NCBI GenBank assembly: GCA_051453625.1
Contig: JBOZIK010000001.1
Location: forward strand, 15,306,960 to 15,331,702
Direction of reading: 5' to 3'
DNA length: 24,743 nucleotides
Origin: Welwitschia mirabilis
Lineage: Eukaryota > Gnetophyta > Gnetopsida > Welwitschiales
In this document: positions 8,440 to 17,960 of the stretch, piece after piece
Position numbering within the stretch: the stretch's first letter is position 1
How the letters are laid out: the number at the start of each line of letters is the position of its first letter
Program-made: the position numbers and the translations under genes
The notes under the pieces: model-generated
What the model saw: the letters and a program-made list of their open reading frames with translations, nothing else
What the model was told of the DNA's origin: nothing
Databases searched by the model: none

Positions 8440-10080
8440 TTCCAAGATAAGTAGTTTTATCATGTTCAAGATTTTATCAATAGATGACTCATAAATTTTT
8501 AACATTTATCCATTGAATTTTTGAATGTCCTTAGTANNNNNNNNNNNNNNNNNNNNNNNNNNNNNNNNNNNNNNNNNNNNNNNNNNNNNNNNNNNNNNNN
8601 NNNNNNNNNNNNNNNNNNNNNNNNNNNNNNNNNNNNNNNNNNNNNNNNNNNNNNNNNNNNNNNNNNNNNNNNNNNNNNNNNNNNNNNNNNNNNNNNNNNN
8701 NNNNNNNNNNNNNNNNNNNNNNNNNNNNNNNNNNNNNNNNNNNNNNNNNNNNNNNNNNNNNNNNNNNNNNNNNNNNNNNNNNNNNNNNNNNNNNNNNNNN
8801 NNNNNNNNNNNNNNNNNNNNNNNNNNNNNNNNNNNNNNNNNNNNNNNNNNNNNNNNNNNNNNNNNNNNNNNNNNNNNNNNNNNNNNNNNNNNNNNNNNNN
8901 NNNNNNNNNNNNNNNNNNNNNNNNNNNNNNNNNNNNNNNNNNNNNNNNNNNNNNNNNNNNNNNNNNNNNNNNNNNNNNNNNNNNNNNNNNNNNNNNNNNN
9001 NNNNNNNNNNNNNNNNNNNNNNNNNNNNNNNNTTAACTGAGCCATTTGAGTGTACTTTTTCTATAAGATAAGAATCTAACCATTTAGAAGTTAACTTATT
9101 TTGTAAAAGGTGTACTTGAGTATTATATAGAAGAACAAGTTAACTAGGTTCAAATTACTTATGAAGAACTATTTTATCATGTTTGAACTTGGCTTAGGCT
9201 TTATAAATGAGTTGACGATGTATGGCGTGAGTACATTTTTCATCTAAATGATCAAGTTGGTTAATCAATTTATAATATTTTCATCCAAATCTACAAGATT
9301 AAGTTGATGAGTGGATCGATAGAAGATATAGTAAACATCAACTGGTAAAATACAAACTTTTTTGTACATAAGCTAATATGGTGAAAAACCTAGAGAATTA
9401 CACCAAGTAGTATAGTAAGCCCAAATGACATCATTAAGTTTAAATAACTATGTTTTCTTATTGATAGAAACTAATTTTTTAATCATTTTTTTAATTTCTT
9501 TATTCGCATTTTTAGCTTAGCCATTAGTTTGAGGATGATAAGCACATGTTGTTTGATGTTTGATGCTAAAGGATAAAAGAAGTTTTAGAAAAATGTGATT
9601 AACGAATGTGTTCTCTAATCACTAATGGTGATTTAAGGAAAACCAAATGTTAAAAAATAAAAGTTTGGACAAAGTTGAAATAGTTCAGGCATCATTCTTG
9701 GCAGTAGGAACAACTTCAACCCAATTAGTAATATAATAAATGGCCATTAGGATGTAATTTTTATCATAATAAGATGATTTAATAAGCATATAAAGTTAAT
9801 CCCCCAATAATCAAAAGGTTCACAATCAAGCATAGGTTTAAGAAGCATATCTTAGGAACAAGTTAGGCTACCATAACATTAACAAGCATTACACCTTTTA
9901 GAAAAGTTAAATAAGTCTTTAAAAAGGGTTAACTAATAAAAACTAGAGTTAAGAATTTTCATTAGCATCTTTTGACTACTAAAGTATTCATCACATACTC
10001 CATCAGATAAATTTTAAGGATTCCTAAGCTTTTCCATTTAGGCACATACCTATGCGTGATTTAGTCTTTGCATCATCTAT
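8440..10080 (-). pseudogene. Element B integrase, broken, with 496-N gap
   Basis: The minus strand shows a badly eroded zinc-binding region (about 10060-9880), then FDYWGINF at 9800, where the first catalytic Asp of D,D-E is Asn (codon 9795-9797), as in element A. Further on are the PQTNG motif (about 9525), KEIKK, a KLNDVIWAYYTTW segment (the LxDAxWAYRT motif), then FEPS*LVLLYN and SKWLDSYLIEKV..NGSV of the C-terminal GPY/F-type region. After the gap 8537-9032 comes TKDIQKFNG*MLKIY, the normal end of the domain. Only some ten to twenty residues are expected across that gap, so 496 N is too long or hides an insertion. Stops and frameshifts are numerous. Confidence 0.87.
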
Positions 10081-10329
10081 AAATATGGAGTTCATTCCAC
10101 TCATATTTATTGATTCTATAGAGAAAAGATTTACATTAGTTATGGTTCTAATGTTAAGGTGTTTTAATAGTAATAAGGTAGTTCACAATATCAACATACC
10201 AAAGAGGAGAGTAAGTGGAAGAGATGGCATAAAGTTATTCAATAGCAAATAGTTACTCATTATGAAAGGAGTCATTTATGAGAAGTTCATCATGATAACA
10301 ACAAAGTAGAGATAGGTAATGTGAAATAC

Positions 10330-10646
10330 TATTATGTTTTTCATCTTTATCGATGATGGTGAGATTAATTAAACTCTTGCATAATAAGGATTCACTTAAT
10401 AAGTATGGCACTAGAATATTTTTTAGTCATGAGATAGTCATGTAGTTGAATTGGGATTAAGACAAAGATTTACTAAGATACGATACAATATTAAAATAAT
10501 TGTTATATTTTTAGTCATAAACCCCCTCCATAGCAATGTTTCTTTCATTACACATAAGTTTAAAATCTTTCATCCAATTAGGACTCGTGACACTAGGTTT
10601 AGAATAGACTTTTTTCTTTAAGTGTATCAAATGCAAGTTGACATGA
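10330..10646 (-). pseudogene. Element B RNase H remnant with internal deletion
   Basis: On the minus strand the region before position 10500 matches the KVISYHSKSLS part of element A, and after about 10440 it reads HDYLMTKK, then a degraded RWILLMQEF counterpart (I*ILIMQEFN), then IIDKDEKHNS. Compared with A, roughly 100-130 bases holding the KKEMLTIIF...VYTDHAAI core are missing, so the TDH motif and its catalytic surroundings are deleted. The 5' part of the domain and the end of RT lie in the gap 10647-11391. Non-functional. Confidence 0.72.
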
Positions 10647-11391
10647 NNNNNNNNNNNNNNNNNNNNNNNNNNNNNNNNNNNNNNNNNNNNNNNNNNNNNN
10701 NNNNNNNNNNNNNNNNNNNNNNNNNNNNNNNNNNNNNNNNNNNNNNNNNNNNNNNNNNNNNNNNNNNNNNNNNNNNNNNNNNNNNNNNNNNNNNNNNNNN
10801 NNNNNNNNNNNNNNNNNNNNNNNNNNNNNNNNNNNNNNNNNNNNNNNNNNNNNNNNNNNNNNNNNNNNNNNNNNNNNNNNNNNNNNNNNNNNNNNNNNNN
10901 NNNNNNNNNNNNNNNNNNNNNNNNNNNNNNNNNNNNNNNNNNNNNNNNNNNNNNNNNNNNNNNNNNNNNNNNNNNNNNNNNNNNNNNNNNNNNNNNNNNN
11001 NNNNNNNNNNNNNNNNNNNNNNNNNNNNNNNNNNNNNNNNNNNNNNNNNNNNNNNNNNNNNNNNNNNNNNNNNNNNNNNNNNNNNNNNNNNNNNNNNNNN
11101 NNNNNNNNNNNNNNNNNNNNNNNNNNNNNNNNNNNNNNNNNNNNNNNNNNNNNNNNNNNNNNNNNNNNNNNNNNNNNNNNNNNNNNNNNNNNNNNNNNNN
11201 NNNNNNNNNNNNNNNNNNNNNNNNNNNNNNNNNNNNNNNNNNNNNNNNNNNNNNNNNNNNNNNNNNNNNNNNNNNNNNNNNNNNNNNNNNNNNNNNNNNN
11301 NNNNNNNNNNNNNNNNNNNNNNNNNNNNNNNNNNNNNNNNNNNNNNNNNNNNNNNNNNNNNNNNNNNNNNNNNNNNNNNNNNNNNNNNNNN

Positions 11392-11920
11392 TCTATACAT
11401 TAATCCAAGAATTTCTCTAATCTTTCTATGGTTTATTTAAAGGTTTCACCAATGATGGAGAAGTCATCCATAAAGATTTCAATAGAATTCTCTATCATAC
11501 TAGAAACGATTCCCATCATTACTTCTTAAACCTTTCTAGGGGCATTACAAATTCTGAAGGGCATTTATTTAAATGAAAAGGTTCCATAGGATGAGGTAAA
11601 GGTTATTTTAGCTTAGTCTTTACTTATTATTCAAACTTGATTATAGCCACTATACACATCAAAAAAATAATAGTAGGCATTACCTTGGATTATATCAAGC
11701 ACTTGATCAAGAAAGGGTAAAGGAAAATGATCCTTTTTAGTGATTTCATTAATTTTTCTAAAAGTAATGCACATTCTCCATTTTTTACCCTTCTTTGGAA
11801 CTACTGTCAAAGGGATAACCACTCACTATTGGATTTAGCATATATGGTTTTAGCATCTAAAAGTTTAATAATTTCATCTTTAAGTATTTACTTAAGGGCT
11901 AAGTTAAGCCTTCTTTGAGG
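11392..11920 (-). pseudogene. Element B reverse transcriptase, N-terminal part
   Basis: The segment 11822-11631 reads without a stop: VIPLTVVPKKGKKWRMC, FRKINEITKKDHFPLPF, LDQVLDIIQG and FFDVYSGYNQV. After a stop it continues with ITFTSSYGTFSFK, MPFRICNAP and IENSIEIFMDDFSIIG. The polymerase box FMDD (11474-11463) is intact here, unlike in A. These are RT motifs 2 to 5 of Ty3/gypsy elements; the FMDDFS form fits Athila. Thumb and connection regions are lost in the 745-N gap 10647-11391. Comparison with A suggests only about 200 bases are missing there (inference). Several in-frame stops replace Gln and Trp codons. Confidence 0.9.
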
Positions 11921-12449
11921 TTATCTAACAAGTTTAACATTGTTCTCAAGGTAAATTGTATGTTGAACCATGGAAAGAGGGATGACAGCTAAATATTTAT
12001 GGGTCCAAGCAAAGGCATCTTCTTTAGAAGTTAAGAGTGATATCAAGTTGTATTCTTGTTTATGAGTAATAAGGTCACTTATTATTAGAGGTTTCTTTAG
12101 ATTATTAGATAGAAAAATGTATTTTAGAACATTAGGCAACTCCTCAAGTTCAAGGTTAACATTTTCAACTATCATCCCCTTTGTCCTCGTAATAATAGAT
12201 GTGGAGTGAAACTTTGCAAATAAATTTTCTACTAAGTAGACATATTGGTTTGTGTTGAAAGATTCCTTATTTTCATACTCAAGATAGTGTTTTTCAATTG
12301 GGTCATCATACAAAGTTTATTTATGTAGCATTATCAATCTCTCTTCAATTGGCCGATGTTGTAAAAACAAGTTTGGTTTAAGCTCTTTCTCTAAGTTAAA
12401 CTCATCTCCTGTGTCCTTTATAATAGCATCAAAAACTCAAATGATAAAT
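11921..12449 (-). pseudogene. Element B protease-RT linker
   Basis: A 130-codon stretch (12313-11921) is open. It begins MYDDPIEKHYLE and contains VNLELEELPNVLKYIFL, KKPLIISDLI, YNLISLL, DAFAWTHKYLAVIP and HTIYLENNVKLVR, the last being the usual lead-in to RT. It matches element A (2614-2001) and is the longest stop-free piece of element B. It is not a separate gene; the ATG is internal to the old Gag-Pol frame. The 12314-12449 part continues in other frames. Confidence 0.8.
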
Positions 12450-12850
12450 TTTTTGTTTCCTATATGACATTGCATCATTCTGATTCATGTGTCAATATAG
12501 TGGCTGTTGCATAAAAGGATCTTCCTAAGAGTATTGTATAACTTCCATTACGTTATACCTCAATGATGACCATATCTATTAGTTAAAAGGCTTTCTTAAT
12601 TTAGATAACTAACTTCTTGATAATCCCTAATGGTTTTCTAATTAAAGTATTAGCTAATTTCAAGATGATTCATGTAGGTTCTATTGTATTTTCTAACCAA
12701 ATTCTTTTACATATGTGAAGGGACATGATATTAATACAAGCTTCTATATCAATTAAAGCTTTTTGAATTCTTTTTTTTCTTACTAAGGTGAGACTCATAG
12801 TTACTGCTCTAGGATCTTTAAATTTAGGATACTTTTCATGACTAGATCAA
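12450..12850 (-). pseudogene. Element B aspartic protease domain
   Basis: The minus strand reads PKFKDPRAVTMSLTL, then KALIDIEACINIMS (active-site loop; Asp codon 12748-12750, Gly replaced by Glu at 12742-12744), then IILKLANTLIRKPLGIIKKLV and SYTILLGRSFYAT. It aligns over its length with A and C. The D-x-E in place of D-x-G is shared with A. At least five in-frame stops break it. It lies between gag and the linker. Confidence 0.85.
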
Positions 12851-14473
12851 AAATAGATTAAACAAGAAAAACTTTATTAGGAATATTGTTTTCTTCTTAC
12901 TAGGTCTTTTCATAACTTAGAATAGTTAGGATTTTATTGCAAGATTTTTACAAAAAGGTAAGTTGATGTTTACTTCTTGCATCAAGGTTTTAAAATACTT
13001 ATCAAAGATAGGATTTGTATTTAACCTATCAAGCTAAGAAGTAGATGGTTTCTTTCCTTTACTTTCTTATAAAGAATTTTTAGTGGAGCTTTTAGCATGT
13101 GATGTTGATGAGAAGTTGTATAAGCCAAATTTTCCTACATCATCTTTCTTATTACCTTCTTCATTATGTTTGAAATTTAAAACCTCATGAATAGACAATA
13201 TTGTATAATGTTCACTTTTTATTATTAGTTTCAAATTCTCTTNNNNNNNNNNTGCAAGAGACCCTTGTAGTCGTTTATTGGTAAGAATCATTTGTTGAAG
13301 CACATTTACTAAGTTTTAGATATTACTAGTAGTCTTTTCAATATTACTATTGGCCTTTTCTTGTACTTTTTTAATTCTTCTATGGAATCTATAAGTGATC
13401 ATTTTGATTTTATTGAAAATTAACGTTATTTAGTTAGAAGCTTAAATTTCTAAACCTATTCTCAAAAAGTTTTCATTATGATTGTTCACCTAATTTTTGT
13501 TGAAATTATAGTTGGCTTTTAAAGTAAGGTATTCTTTAGTTTGATGAACATCCTCTCGTTATAAGTTAATATCAAAGTATACTCTTTAGGTAGACGATAG
13601 TTATCTTCATCAATTTCACAAGTTGAAGTTATGTTTTCATCTTGTACTAAGTTTTCATCAACTATCGATTGAGTGTACTTCTCCAAAGTAGGAGTGAAAT
13701 CCTTAATTAAATTGGTTGAGTCATCTCTGTCTTCTTCTTTATCATGTTTAATCTTACTTAAATATTTTATGATTTGGACTATAGTTCCATTTTTCTTAAT
13801 GGGTTTAGGCTAATTTTAACTTATTTCTACTAGGTTTTCCAATATAATTCATGCATTTTCTAAAACTAAGTTTACCAAATGGCCATCATAATAAAAGTTT
13901 ATAAGTTGTTTAGTCTAATTATTCAATTCACAGTAGAAATAATTAACTAATTCTTCTTTATATAATTAATCAATTGGGTTGAAATGGCTAGTTATGATAA
14001 AACATTCATATGTTATAGCATAATCCTTGTGTGGCTGTTATTGAAAGTGGAACTTTCNNNNNNNNNNNNNNNNNNNNNNNNNNNNNNNNNNNNNNNNNNN
14101 NNNNNNNNNNNNNNNNNNNNNNNNNNNNNNNNNNNNNNNNNNNNNNNNNNNNNNNNNNNNNNNNNNNNNNNNNNNNNNNNNNNNNNNNNNNNNNNNNNNN
14201 NNNNNNNNNNNNNNNNNNNNNNNNNNNNNNNNNNNNNNNNNNNNNNNNNNNNNNNNNNNNNNNNNNNNNNNNNCATAAAAATGTTAAATAGGCACTTAAA
14301 TTTATTATTTCTAAATTATTACTAGGAGGTAAATCAAAGGAATTTTGGATTTTATGTTTTCTATTAGTAATTAAATCCCTAAGAGTAATGTTCACATTTA
14401 AAGTAGAAGTTCCTATAATGATTGGTGTATTAGAAGAAGTAACTTGCTTTTATTTTTATGACGATTTTAACAT
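12851..14473 (-). pseudogene. Element B gag, broken, with two gaps
   Basis: The start is placed at ATG 14473-14471 (MLKSS), matching ATG 16333 of element C (MLSTI), which also precedes a K.KQV stretch. It continues with NVNITLRDLITNRKHKIQ, FDLPPSNNLEI, SAYLTF, then the gap 14058-14273 (216 N, close to the length missing by comparison with A). Then come HKDYAITYECF, LVNYFYCELNN, and a decayed zinc knuckle CEIDEDNYRLPKEY, in which only the first Cys of CX2CX4HX4C is clear. A 10-N gap lies at 13243-13252. The 3' third is AT-rich and weakly conserved. Many stops and frame changes. Confidence 0.82.
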
Positions 14474-15146
14474 ATTTGAAAAAGAAATGATATGATTTAC
14501 TTCTATACTAGAATTTTCTTTTACAAAATAAGATTCTAAAATAATAAAAGTAGAAAAATCTTATTTTTCAATTCTCAAAATTTATGTCCTTGGGATATGT
14601 GTACCTAAATTTTTCTCATAGTTGAATAATCTTGCTCTAATAGTCTCTTTAATCAAGTTTCACTCTTTATGATATTGCATCTTTCTACCATAATTTAACA
14701 TGTCCCTATGTACTCAGACAACAAATAAAAAATTGAAACAAAAAAGATTAATTTTTATCCATCTAGTCATGGAAACAATAGAAGGAATGACGATCACAAC
14801 AACAGAAATTTGAACTCAGATGAAAATTGCCAAGACTAAAAAACCAAACTATCATCTAAGATATCATGAAAATGATAGAGAAGGTAATAGAATTTTTATT
14901 ACTAATTTATAGACAAAAAAAAATTACAAAAAAGAAAATAAATTTTAAATTTAGAACTATTATTCCCAATGGCATGGAAATAATAAAGAGGATGATAGAG
15001 AATTTTAAAGCTATGTAAAATGAACATTGCTAAAATAAACCTACTTAACCTATGATGAAAATACAATACTATTTTAAATAAATAACCTAAATAAAAATTT
15101 CAAGTACTTATCTGGATACTGATAATCCTTCATCTTCTTGTGACCT
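14474..15146 (-). other. Element B untranslated leader with about 100-bp minisatellite units
   Basis: The leader links the primer-binding site to gag and has no coding signal. Three copies of the dispersed palindromic motif lie at 14766-14791, 14848-14890 and 14962-15000, separated by A-rich (plus strand) tracts, giving a spacing of roughly 90-110 bp. The same unit structure recurs in the leader of C (15849-16092). Confidence 0.75.
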
Positions 15147-15159
15147 TTCCCAGTAATAG
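15147..15159 (-). promoter_or_regulatory. Eroded primer-binding site of element B
   Basis: The minus strand reads CTATTACTGGGAA directly after the LTR end ...ACACTACAACA. It fits the second half of the TGGCGCC(A/G)TTGCC(G/A)GGGAA site with C-to-T and G-to-A changes; the first half (TGGCG) is deleted. Confidence 0.6.
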
Positions 15160-15601
15160 TGTTGTAGTGTGAATTTGTATATTCTTTAAGTCCTTCGATA
15201 AAACCTATAAATCATAATACTTATAGCAAACATACATTAGTATAGATGAGAGTTAACCTGAATGTCATAATCCATTAAAGGCATTAGGCTAGAAGTTAGA
15301 GAATTGATTTCATAAAGTACTTTAGTCTTTTCTATTTTAGTAAATGAAAATAAATAGGAATGTAAATAAAATGTAAGCTGACTAATGATAAAAATGTAAT
15401 GGATGAAATGCAAGTAAGACGAGTTATATTTGTACTCTAATTCTCTTATCATAAGAACTATTTCTTTATAACTTAGATATACTTGTTCATAGCCAACATA
15501 AACTATAAGAATTAACAAATAAAATATGGATAATGTAATATGGAATTGGAATAAAATAACAATGAAAATTTAAACTAACAAAGTCATCCTTAACAAAGGT
15601 T
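15160..15601 (-). repeat. 5' LTR of element B, R-U5 part only
   Basis: Read on the minus strand it aligns with the 3' part of the 5390-6436 LTR, for example CTCATCTATACTAATGTATG against CTCCTATCTATATTAGTGTG, and ends CAACA at 15160. Only about 440 of some 1050 bases remain: U3 is missing and the sequence stops where the plus-strand LTR of element C begins (about 15604). The short minus frame at 15518-15237 is a chance frame inside it. Confidence 0.75.
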
Positions 15602-15603
15602 AC

Positions 15604-15880
15604 TATTGCACTACCAATTTGTGTTTATTTGAGAAGGTTTTATGAGCTATTTTATAGGACATTTGCACAATTTTGGATGCAATTCTAAGAATTTTAAAAA
15701 ATTAATAAAAATTTTTATAAATGTGAAATTATTAGTAATATTTAAGACATTTAAGATACATTATGATACATAGAACTTTAGAGGAAGATTATTGAAAGAA
15801 ACGGTGACTTCTCCTCCTTCAGGTGGACAAAGAAAACTGTCATTGTCTCTATCATTCCATGATAGGTAGGATGATAGTAT
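15604..15880 (+). repeat. 5' LTR fragment of element C (start of U3)
   Basis: It is a direct repeat of 20830-21106 and ends within a copy of the palindromic motif (15849-15877). After 15880 the sequence no longer follows the 3' LTR but looks like leader. About 800 bases of LTR, including promoter, R-U5 and primer-binding site, are therefore missing; the exact left border is uncertain by a few bases. Confidence 0.8.
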
Positions 15881-16332
15881 ATGATTTTAGTTTTTATTTT
15901 TAGTTTTTCTTTTTATAATTTAGTTTTCTATAATAAAATCAGTCTCTATCATCTTCTTTATCATTTGGACAATCAGGAGGATGACAACTTGTGTTTTTCT
16001 ATTTTTTAGCTTTTTGCTTTATTAAATTTCTATTTTCTACTCTCTATGTTCATCGTTTCTTTTATCATTTCCATAATAGTGAGGATAAAAGTCCATTTTT
16101 TTAATATTATTTTTTATCATTTTTTATTTTCAAGATTCTATGATATGATCAATCTAGAAAAAAGACATCAAAGTGAAAGTATGTTGATAAAGAAAAACAT
16201 TAGAGAAGACTAATAGATTTCAAAAATTAATTAGAAAAGAAATCTTCAAGTGCATACAATCCTTCTTTTGAATTTATTTTTTCTAAATTATATCCCATAG
16301 AAGAAAATTTGGAAGAAAAAAGCTAGTTTAAA
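15849..16332 (+). repeat. Element C leader with about 100-bp minisatellite units
   Basis: Motif copies lie at 15849-15877 (ctatcattcc ... ggatgatag), 15945-15984 (ctatcatcttctttatcattt ... aggaggatgac) and 16049-16092, about 100 bp apart. They are separated by T-rich tracts, one with ttttttagctttttgctttatt. The same T-rich plus motif unit recurs at 18990-19191. From 16100 to gag the leader aligns with that of element A (ATTAGAGAAGA-like stretch). No coding signal. Confidence 0.75.
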
Positions 16333-17960
16333 ATGTTAAGCACTATCTAAAAACAAAAGCAAGTTGTAGCTTTTTCTACCATTAGTCCTATTGCAAACCT
16401 TACCTTGAGGGAATTATTAGCAAGTAAGAAATAAGAGATTCGAACCCCTTTTTATTTACTCCTCAGAAATGATGTTAAACTAAAGAACTTAAATGCTTAC
16501 CCAACCTTTAATGGAGAAGACAATGAGAATTCTCTTCAACATATCATAGATATAAAACAATTTATTCTTACCTCAGGAAATGGAAAGAAAAAAATTAGTA
16601 ATAGAATATATATGGTAATATTTCCCATGATGTTAAAAGGCAAACCTAAAAATTAGTCAAAAACTATATCCCAAAAAAGTTTAAAAACTTATGATCAAGT
16701 CCAGAAAACCCTTACTAAAATATTAATTAGTAGAAAAACCATTAGAAAAAGAAAAAAGGAAGTAACAAACTTTCAAAAAAAACAAAATGGAGATTATGCT
16801 TCCATATGAGAATTCGTTAACTACTTTTATAGTGGACTAAATTTCCACACAAAATAACTTCTAGACTTTTTTTATGATGGAAACCTTAGGAATCGCACGT
16901 TAAAAAACTCCTAGACAAAACTAGAAGAATCTATGAAGGTTAGTCAAACTATAGGCCAATTTATTAGATATTTAAATGAGGTTAAATAAGAAAGGTAGGT
17001 AGATTAAAAACCTATAAATCTAATAAAAGATTTTACAAATCCTCTAGAGAAATATACAGAAATGATTTTAGATGTCAAATCAATAACTAAAACAAATTTT
17101 ATGCCAACTTATAACTTATATAAGGACAATTATCACATTACCAAGGATTGTCCAATTTTACTAACATACGAAAATAAAATACATGGATAATTTTATGCTT
17201 TTAATCAAGAATTTTCAAACTTCAGAAATCAAAAATAGGTACAACATAGATTGAATAAACATTTTCAAAATAACTCTCAACCTTTAAAAAACCAATTTAA
17301 AAATTTAAACTTTTAACCAAGTTCATTAAACGTTCAACATCCCAATGATACATTCTAAAACTTTTTGAATGAAATTAGAAAATCACATGAAATAATAAAT
17401 GCCAAACTTGACAACTTAGTAAATGTCCTTTAACAAACAATATTGGCAAATCAAAGATCACAAGTCTAATTATCTATACAACCTTTATCAAGTTCTAATG
17501 AATAAGAAAATATTGTTAAAGTTGTAATAAGAAGTGTATAAGAAATAAATCCTCCTTCTTATGAAGCATTAAGCTCTCAAAATAACATTTAACATTATGA
17601 GGAAGAAGAGGAAGACATTAAAATATTAGAAGATTATAATTTCCCTTCTCTTCATAAAAATAAAAATAAAAATTATTCACAAAAGAAACTAGCTATTCCT
17701 TGGCTTTATAGGCTTAACAACTATTCAAATTTTAATGAACATCTTAAAGCCTTAATGAAAAATGTAAATATATACTTACCCTTTTGGAAACTTTTACAAC
17801 AAAATCTGGGGTACTCAAAATTATGGAAGGACTTGATGAGAATGAAATAGAAACAAATCATTCTTAGCAAATTCTTTCTAGCATAATCCCTCATGAATTT
17901 AGTGCTACAAGAATTTCCAAAATTTAAAGATCCAAGGGTAGTAATGCTAAATATTACATA
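16333..17960 (+). pseudogene. Element C gag, broken
   Basis: Start ATG at 16333 (MLSTI*KQKQV). In order: NLTLRELLASKK, LKNLNAYPTFNGEDNENS, LQHIIDIKQFILTSGNGKKK, YMVIFPMMLKGKPKN, KTYDQVQKTLTKIL, DYASI*EFVNYFYSGLNFHTK, FFYDGNLRNRT, then a zinc knuckle at 17110-17151 reading YNLYKDNYHITKDC. There both leading Cys of CX2CX4HX4C have become Tyr (G-to-A), while His and the last Cys remain. A Glu-rich acidic stretch (EEEEEDI, about 17600) and KKLAIPWLYRLNN precede the protease. Stops are mostly TAG and TAA in place of Trp and Gln. The minus-strand frame at 18020-17721 is a shadow. Confidence 0.87.

Larger units (their letters stand above)
5390..15601 (-). mobile_element. Element B: degenerate Athila-like Ty3/gypsy retrotransposon, all coding domains represented
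   Basis: Minus strand, from high to low coordinate: R-U5 part of the 5' LTR (15601-15160), eroded primer-binding site (15159-15147), leader, gag (from 14473), protease, linker, RT, RNase H remnant, integrase, 3' noncoding region and the LTR shared with A. The family is the same as A: motifs, leader and LTR align throughout. Gaps fall in gag (14058-14273), RT/RNase H (10647-11391), integrase C-terminus (8537-9032) and the 3' region (8065-8164). Many stops make it non-functional. No target-site duplication can be seen because the 5' LTR lacks its U3. Confidence 0.88.

Noticed and set aside
8506-9045. Long open frames on both strands across 8506-9045, 10622-11440 and 13984-14395
   Set aside because: They are open only because they run through N; the known flanks show integrase, RT/RNase H and gag remnants in other frames.
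15237-15518. Minus-strand 93-codon frame with hydrophobic residues
   Set aside because: It falls in the R-U5 remnant of the B LTR and is not kept in the other LTRs.
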